A stretch of DNA of 64,000 nt, from contig OY987248.1 in the NCBI GenBank assembly GCA_963920765.1, positions 4,870,539 to 4,934,538 of the forward strand, given 5' to 3'. Position 1 is the stretch's first letter. Each line of letters opens with the position of its first letter. The notes beneath the pieces are model-generated. The model was not told the origin of the DNA and did not search any database. It saw nothing but the letters and a program-made list of their open reading frames with translations. The translations under genes were made by a program, and so were the position numbers. Positions 63,201 to 64,000 of this stretch are shown here, piece after piece. Source of the DNA: Ulota crispa (lineage: Eukaryota; Streptophyta; Bryopsida; Orthotrichales; Orthotrichaceae).

Positions 63201-63867
63201 AAGAATCTTCAATCTAAGAGAAGGGGTGACTACCCTTATTGTTTTCATAATCAATAGGCTAGATTTGACATGGCTCCAATGTCAAGAACTAGGCCCACTA
63301 AGCGAAGGCCAGTTTTTTCATTGATGTTTGTTCACTTGTTGTAGTGTCATAAAAAAATGTTATCATTCTTCAAAAGAACTATTTAGATGATTGACACCTT
63401 AGATGGACCTCTATCTCAGTTACTCTATTTAGTCTCATTCTTCACACTTTTTTTTTTAAATTTCAATTTTTGGATTTATGGCCTAGCCTCAAAACCTCTA
63501 CATATATGAGAAATGACCCAGCAATGTAAGGGCTTGAGATCATTCATGAGGTTGTATGTGTTGAAAATTTTGGGTCAAACAACCCCAACTTTTGATGACT
63601 TCCACTACTAGTGTAAACTGGATTTTTTCTTTACTTTATTTTGTGTGTGAATTTATTTTATTTTTATTTTTATTTTTTATTTTTTTATTTTTACAATATT
63701 CCTTAAGCTTTGTACTGTATTATGTGTTTGACAATGAATCCTAATTTTAAATTTTAACAGAAGCGGACCTTAAGGAACGGGAAACCAATTACAAGCCAGT
63801 CCTTGAAAATATCAGATTCATGGTTGGTCAGTTGAACACAGAAATCAAAGCTCAGAACATGCATTGA
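39274..63867 (+). CDS. IFT74: Intraflagellar transport protein IFT74, 14 coding exons, complete
   Basis: Exons: 39274-39471, 41516-41606, 42224-42371, 43885-43957, 45208-45317, 47421-47499, 49083-49205, 50089-50241, 53415-53535, 55243-55394, 57216-57297, 58491-58647, 61249-61439, 63761-63867. Phases agree; 1785 nt, 594 residues (human IFT74 is about 600). IFT74 pairs with IFT81 in the IFT-B core; in the known proteins the basic amino terminus helps bind tubulin during cilium assembly. Seen here: a basic disordered start (RPSTSRSIRSLRPGTPG), the signature SRPLTQQGL, GPGRQVQDKSYFVSKL, QLGDYNMVMEK, then coiled coil to a C-terminal NYKPVLENIRFMVGQLN. The first in-frame ATG after an upstream TGA (39172) is used. 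The exon 2 start (41516 or 41510) and exon 6 end (47499 or 47487) are the least certain. The exon 1 donor appears to lie in a transposon end. Confidence 0.93.
39470..40096 (+). mobile_element. TA-flanked MITE, copy T3, at the IFT74 exon 1 boundary
   Basis: Ends AGGTAGAAGCACC and its inverse gtgcttctacct, flanked by TA (39468-39469 and 40097-40098). The related copy T4 is at 53946-54338. A family A element (39549-39761) is nested inside, so the original size was about 410 bp. The first bases, AG then GTAGAA, provide the in-phase splice donor that best joins exon 1 to exon 2 of IFT74. Non-coding otherwise. Confidence 0.82.
39549..39761. mobile_element. Family A MITE, copy A3, nested in T3, 213 bp
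   Basis: Left end AACGTCATATTC and right end GAATATGACGTA are inverted copies, continuing attaaattgg / ccaatttaat. Flanks ATAC and TTAC agree at three of four positions, a probable 4-bp duplication. Interior (gtgatcaccttaaa, gagaggag, gggtttaaggtg) is shared with A6 and A7. Confidence 0.8.
40237..40495. mobile_element. Family A MITE, copy A4, 259 bp
   Basis: Ends AACGCGTTATTC and GAATAACGCGTT, perfect inverted copies, with 4-bp duplications TTGA at 40233-40236 and 40496-40499. Interior belongs to the A1/A2 subtype. Lies in IFT74 intron 1. Confidence 0.88.
41705..41846. mobile_element. CACTA-like foldback fragment
   Basis: Begins CACTACAAGGGAACAACGTC and contains repeated phrases around tcaatttggaca; related to the sequence at 61446-61590. 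The right end (tatcttgtaca) is only a weak inverse of the left. It follows IFT74 exon 2 by about 100 bp. Confidence 0.45.
42466..42824. mobile_element. TTAA-flanked MITE, 359 bp, copy M4
   Basis: Starts CCCTTAAAGGACGG, ends aacgtttagggg, with TTAA at 42462-42465 and 42825-42828. Its interior matches the inverse of 52919-53281 (shared tcatgaaaattgcaagaag). In IFT74 intron 3. Confidence 0.7.
44673..44949. mobile_element. Family A MITE, copy A5, 277 bp
   Basis: Ends AACCTCATATTC and GAATATGAGGTT, perfect inverted copies, with perfect 4-bp duplications GTTG (44669-44672 and 44950-44953). The interior is unlike the other two subtypes and contains its own palindrome around aatttaggtcgactcgacct. 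In IFT74 intron 4. Confidence 0.87.
45032..45160 (+). repeat. 15-bp minisatellite, about 8 copies
   Basis: The unit tttggatgtttcatg repeats about eight times with few changes, ending about 50 bp before IFT74 exon 5. The reverse strand stays open with MKHPN repeats, a consequence of the period, not a gene. Confidence 0.85.
45640..45760 (+). repeat. About 30-bp degenerate tandem repeat
   Basis: Four versions of a phrase like cataacttattttttggatc follow each other in IFT74 intron 5. Short and diverged. Confidence 0.5.
46755..47350 (+). repeat. Dispersed repeat D, copy 2, interrupted by a TTAA-flanked MITE
   Basis: Matches 34450-34735 (shared atagatgtaat, gatgctat/gatgctct end and ggatgatgattactc-like stretch). 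The similarity is broken at 46854-47083 by an inserted element absent from copy 1. Lies in IFT74 intron 5, ending about 70 bp before exon 6. Confidence 0.6.
46854..47083. mobile_element. TTAA-flanked MITE, 230 bp, copy M2
   Basis: Ends CCCCTAAGCGCCCC and gggtgctcagggg with TTAA at 46850-46853 and 47084-47087. piggyBac-type by target and terminus. Inserted within repeat D copy 2. Confidence 0.7.
47651..48173. mobile_element. TTAA-flanked element, 523 bp, copy M3
   Basis: Starts ctcctaaacatc after TTAA (47647-47650) and ends gggcgcttagggg before TTAA (48174-48177). The left end is diverged. IFT74 intron 6. Boundaries are less sure than for the other members. Confidence 0.5.
48405..49033 (+). 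repeat. Dispersed repeat R, copy 2, interrupted by family A MITE
   Basis: Counterpart of window positions 1-360, with the same order of shared phrases (gcctttcaacaagctatcat, ccaatcccaacc, atttgcttgtgcaag). The similarity is interrupted by copy A6. Ends close to IFT74 exon 7. Confidence 0.75.
48572..48827. mobile_element. Family A MITE, copy A6, 256 bp
   Basis: Ends AACACCATATTA and AGTATGGTGTT, with perfect 4-bp duplications CAAG (48568-48571 and 48828-48831). Interior shared with A3 and A7. Its absence from repeat R copy 1 gives an independent check on the insertion boundaries. Confidence 0.87.
49400..49761. mobile_element. TTAA-flanked inverted-repeat element with GGGSSC ends, 362 bp
   Basis: Left end gggggcggttcacattatg and right end tgtagtgtgaagggccc are imperfect inverted copies continuing into acgtccca / gggacgt. 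TTAA occurs at 49396-49399 and 49762-49765. The termini differ from the CCCCTAA group, so this may be a separate TTAA-targeting family. IFT74 intron 7. Confidence 0.65.
50245..51190 (+). repeat. Degenerate pyrimidine-rich repeat tract
   Basis: From about 50330 to 51150 the sequence is a long succession of loosely spaced versions of ttttacccacacaaattttt (variants acccatacat, tcacgcaagtt), with strong T/C bias on the plus strand. It opens near agtaaaggcacccgtcggtc and closes at tgttatatatatagataata. Occasional phrases such as gatcgccaa and gcaataaaag recur. Open frames across it are compositional. In IFT74 intron 8. Confidence 0.7.
51200..52910. other. IFT74 intron 8, AT-rich part without recognised features
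   Basis: No terminal-repeat element, tandem repeat or exon was recognised in this part of the intron. Confidence 0.45.
52919..53281. mobile_element. TTAA-flanked MITE, 363 bp, copy M5
   Basis: Begins CCCTTAAACGTTGAGG after TTAA (52915-52918) and ends gacgtttaggca before TTAA (53282-53285). Interior is the inverse of M4. It ends about 130 bp before IFT74 exon 9. Confidence 0.68.
53564..53885 (-). mobile_element. TA-flanked MITE, copy T2, 322 bp
   Basis: Ends AGGTAGAAGGCTCGAAAACC and its inverse ttgagcctcttacct, flanked by TA. The interior is the inverse of T1 (shared gaaacaacttgggttagatg-like stretch). It starts only 28 bp after IFT74 exon 9. A second gctcgaaaa phrase near the left end may be a small internal duplication. 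Confidence 0.78.
53946..54338 (+). mobile_element. TA-flanked MITE, copy T4, 393 bp
   Basis: Left end AGGTAGAAGCGCCCAAATGC, right end its inverse gcatttggatgcttctacct followed by TA; the left flank reads CA, probably a mutated TA. Uninterrupted relative of T3 (shared tcatatgatctcaaaaaatt). IFT74 intron 9. Confidence 0.8.
54860..55125 (+). repeat. Dispersed repeat C, copy 2
   Basis: Same orientation as 36725-36990, sharing cttgaacaaaa, gcaaagtgatgtcat and gggcctcatgcacagacatt. Ends about 120 bp before IFT74 exon 10. Confidence 0.6.
55698..56624 (-). mobile_element. piggyBac-like non-autonomous element, 927 bp, copy P2
   Basis: Flanked by TTAA at 55694-55697 and 56625-56628; ends CCCCTAAAGGACCGTTGTCC and ggcttggtcctttagggg. 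It aligns along its length to the inverse of P1 (for example gcagccc, caatgagatgaaagttatga, catctggaatgac). No transposase frame. In IFT74 intron 10. Confidence 0.78.
57684..57942. mobile_element. Family A MITE, copy A7, 259 bp
   Basis: Ends AACACCATATTT and GAATATGGTGTT with 4-bp duplications TTAA (57680-57683 and 57943-57946). Interior of the A3/A6 subtype. The TTAA here is one of several different targets used by this family, so it is not evidence for piggyBac. IFT74 intron 11. Confidence 0.87.
59179..59300. mobile_element. Short foldback element, about 120 bp
   Basis: Arms ctacaaaaagttgacaaaga and its inverse (tctttgtcaactttttgta) with further matches out to cactacaaagaaaccgtgg / catggtttc. 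Left terminus resembles CACTA-type ends; the right one does not complete the pattern. IFT74 intron 12. Confidence 0.65.
59559..60197. mobile_element. hAT-like element, 639 bp
   Basis: 15-bp terminal inverted repeats CTTGGGGAGATCACT / AGTGATCTCCCCAAG, perfect, flanked by TTCTATTG (59551-59558) and CTCTATTG (60198-60205), an 8-bp duplication matching at seven positions. An 8-bp duplication suits hAT elements. No transposase. IFT74 intron 12. Confidence 0.75.
60600..60890 (-). repeat. Dispersed repeat C, copy 3 (inverted)
   Basis: Inverse of the copies at 36725 and 54860, recognisable from gggccccacataagggcatt, ttactcg-like and tcacttgaacaaaat phrases. It abuts the TA-flanked element at 60908. 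Confidence 0.5.
60908..61194. mobile_element. TA-flanked MITE, copy T5, 287 bp
   Basis: Terminal inverted repeats are perfect over about 25 bp: AGGTATGTACACCCATAAGC continuing gtcaa, and the exact inverse at the right end. TA on both sides (60906-60907 and 61195-61196). The perfect ends suggest recent insertion. Its first bases read AG then GTATGT, a strong splice-donor consensus. It ends 54 bp before IFT74 exon 13. Confidence 0.87.
61446..61590. mobile_element. CACTA-like foldback element
   Basis: Left end actacaagggaacacggtca, right end tttcttgtagt, with inner inverted phrases caaatttgg / tcaatttgga. Related to 41705-41846. It starts six bases after the IFT74 exon 13 donor. Confidence 0.5.
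61547..61775 (+). repeat. Tandem duplication, about 120 bp x 2
   Basis: The stretch starting tagtcaatgtggatgtgtca (61547) recurs from 61667 as tagtcaacgtggatgtgtca and the match continues through ttgtgagctacaagttgtga. The duplication includes the right end of the CACTA-like element. Confidence 0.8.
62409..62653. mobile_element. Foldback element, 245 bp
   Basis: About 35-bp inverted arms: ttgtacggcagtctacaact continuing taacttcgttcac, and the inverse gtgaacaaagttaagttgta continuing tgccgcggtacaa. Internal arms (ttgaccattgtgcag / ttgtgcacgg) also pair weakly. Target duplication unclear. IFT74 intron 13. Confidence 0.65.
62801..63235. mobile_element. Inverted-repeat element, about 435 bp
   Basis: Ends gggggtagtcgcaccttctc (left) and gagaaggggtgactaccc (right) are inverse with few mismatches; ttctcaatcttca follows inside both ends in the same direction. 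Internal duplications such as gagaatgggttg occur twice. No coding content. IFT74 intron 13. Confidence 0.6.
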
Positions 63868-63884
63868 AATGCAAAAAAATAAAA

Positions 63885-63890
63885 AATAAA
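63885..63890 (+). terminator. Possible polyadenylation signal of IFT74
   Basis: AATAAA lies 18 bp after the IFT74 stop codon, in an A-rich run. That is close to the stop, so the true site may be further downstream, beyond the window. Confidence 0.3.
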
Positions 63891-64000
63891 GATAAAGAAA
63901 GAAAAAGAAAAAGAAAAGGCCAAAGGCTACTACCATCATCCAAAAGCAACCTCTAGAGCTAGACGCTTGTCTAAAATGTACATTCTTGAACACAACAATT

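Noticed and set aside
1-64000. Retroelement or other virus-derived coding sequence
   Set aside because: No reverse transcriptase, integrase, capsid or long terminal repeat pair was recognised in any frame.

Overview
The window is nuclear DNA from a plant-lineage eukaryote. All gene models are split by introns, and the exon proteins match streptophyte families: membralin, a plastid-type adenylate kinase, a serine carboxypeptidase of the SCPL50 class and a PASTICCINO1-like FKBP. It also carries a full intraflagellar transport gene (IFT74). Flowering plants and conifers lack that pathway, so the source should be a streptophyte that still makes flagellated sperm: a charophyte alga such as Chara, a bryophyte, a fern, a cycad or Ginkgo. 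The long AT-rich introns (up to about 3 kb) packed with small DNA transposons suggest a large genome. The species cannot be fixed from sequence alone.

Layout. 1-11 kb: repeats (parts of piggyBac-like elements, a 21-bp minisatellite) and a decayed PASTICCINO1-like gene (about 6.8-10.0 kb). 11.2-17.4 kb, minus strand: a complete 14-exon membralin gene. 18-24.1 kb: repeat-rich spacer with a Harbinger-like element holding a second element, a roughly 200-bp tandem repeat, a TA microsatellite and two related 730-bp elements in opposite orientation. 24.4-27.3 kb, plus strand: adenylate kinase, 8 exons. 29.2-35.0 kb, plus strand: serine carboxypeptidase-like gene, seven exons found, signal-peptide exon not found. 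35-38.9 kb: spacer with dispersed repeats and a seven-unit 207-bp tandem array. 39.3-63.9 kb, plus strand: complete IFT74, 14 coding exons, 594 residues, with introns full of small transposons.

Every splice model was built by hand: exon phases agree and each summed coding length divides by three (IFT74 1785, membralin 2352, carboxypeptidase 1389 partial, adenylate kinase 1092 nucleotides including stops). Two introns appear to be GC-AG. The four intact genes are unrelated housekeeping or ciliary functions, not an operon or cluster.

The most unusual content is the transposon landscape: (i) five TA-flanked elements whose ends start AGGTA, which reads as a 5' splice site, one of which appears to supply the IFT74 exon 1 splice donor; (ii) seven copies of an element with 4-bp target duplications whose terminal repeats differ between copies but largely match within a copy; (iii) several TTAA-flanked piggyBac-like elements; (iv) nested insertions with paralogous empty sites inside the same window. 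No tRNA, rRNA, CRISPR, LTR retroelement or reverse transcriptase was recognised.
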